Under the pieces are notes generated by a model. It had not been told where the DNA came from, made no database searches, and worked only from the letters and a program-made list of their open reading frames with translations. A DNA stretch of 12,227 nucleotides from an uncultured Clostridia bacterium (GTDB lineage: Bacteria > Bacillota_A > Clostridia > Oscillospirales > Acutalibacteraceae): assembly GCA_944380625.1 (NCBI GenBank), contig CALWIE010000054.1, positions 1 to 12,227 on the forward strand. The letters are read 5' to 3'. This document shows positions 12,090-12,227 of this stretch, piece after piece (positions within the stretch are counted from its first letter, which is position 1; every line of letters begins with the position of its first letter). The position numbers were made by a program, and so were the translations under genes.

Positions 12090-12227
12090 GCTCACTTCGT
12101 TGCGCTCGCCTGCGTGATTGGATAGCTTTGTGGCGCGGTTGTTGCCTTTTTTGCAAAGCGGCAGCTGCCTACCCCTCGCGAACGCGAGCTTGCGGCCTAC
12201 ACAGCCCGAACGCAAGCGAGCGAGTCT
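12089..12227. repeat. intergenic repeat, copy D (runs off the window)
   Basis: This copy aligns to C at an offset of exactly 240 bp. Its first ~43 bases are diverged (roughly 60 percent by eye); the last 96 are identical. The window ends inside the match, so the repeat continues. Copies C, D and the hairpin pair fill the 402 bp upstream of ychF, in which I see no gene. Confidence 0.85.

Noticed and set aside
11929..12156. 75-codon minus-strand frame in the repeats
   Set aside because: It starts at TTG inside the repeat without a ribosome site, runs through the hairpin pair, and has no frame conserved among copies.
10449..12227. CRISPR array
   Set aside because: The repeats are 75-139 bp, few, unevenly spaced and interrupted by ychF; there are no short repeats with regular spacers and no cas genes.

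Overview
The window looks like a chromosomal segment of a GC-rich, spore-forming member of the Clostridia. An Oscillospiraceae-type gut anaerobe (Flavonifractor/Lawsonibacter-like) is my inference. The basis is Firmicute promoters and GGAGG ribosome sites, very GC-rich coding DNA with AT-rich promoters, SpoIIID beside a SpoIIQ-like LytM protein, SLH-domain wall anchoring, and a Gram-positive type LexA box.

Layout. At 1-1925 (+) is the 3' part of an exported SLH/L,D-transpeptidase wall enzyme whose start lies outside the window. It shares a bidirectional terminator with a 59-residue ribbon-helix-helix regulator at 1997-2176 (-), which has its own near-consensus promoter. A MATE transporter follows at 2389-3837 (-). 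A three-gene operon at 3998-6050 (-) encodes a YtrA-type GntR regulator, an ABC ATPase and an ABC-2 type membrane subunit; the genes overlap by 4 bp and the operon starts from a TTGACA/TAATAT promoter with a dyad just downstream. Divergent from it is an S9 prolyl-oligopeptidase family peptidase at 6211-8205 (+).

Sporulation and SOS. spoIIID at 8328-8582 (+) converges on a SpoIIQ-like M23/LytM protein at 8630-9436 (-), which has a sigma-F-like promoter. Directly upstream is a candidate ~118-nt small RNA on the minus strand. lexA follows at 9824-10414 (+), with a LexA box over its own promoter.

Repeats. ychF at 10731-11825 (-) is flanked by non-coding repeats: two copies at 10449-10672 and two more at 11849-12227, the latter pair sharing 96 identical bases at a 240-bp spacing. 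Between copies three and four is an inverted pair of homologous hairpins whose inner stems differ by compensatory changes, an architecture like REP doublets (REPIN/BIME). I see no tRNA, rRNA, transposase or CRISPR array.
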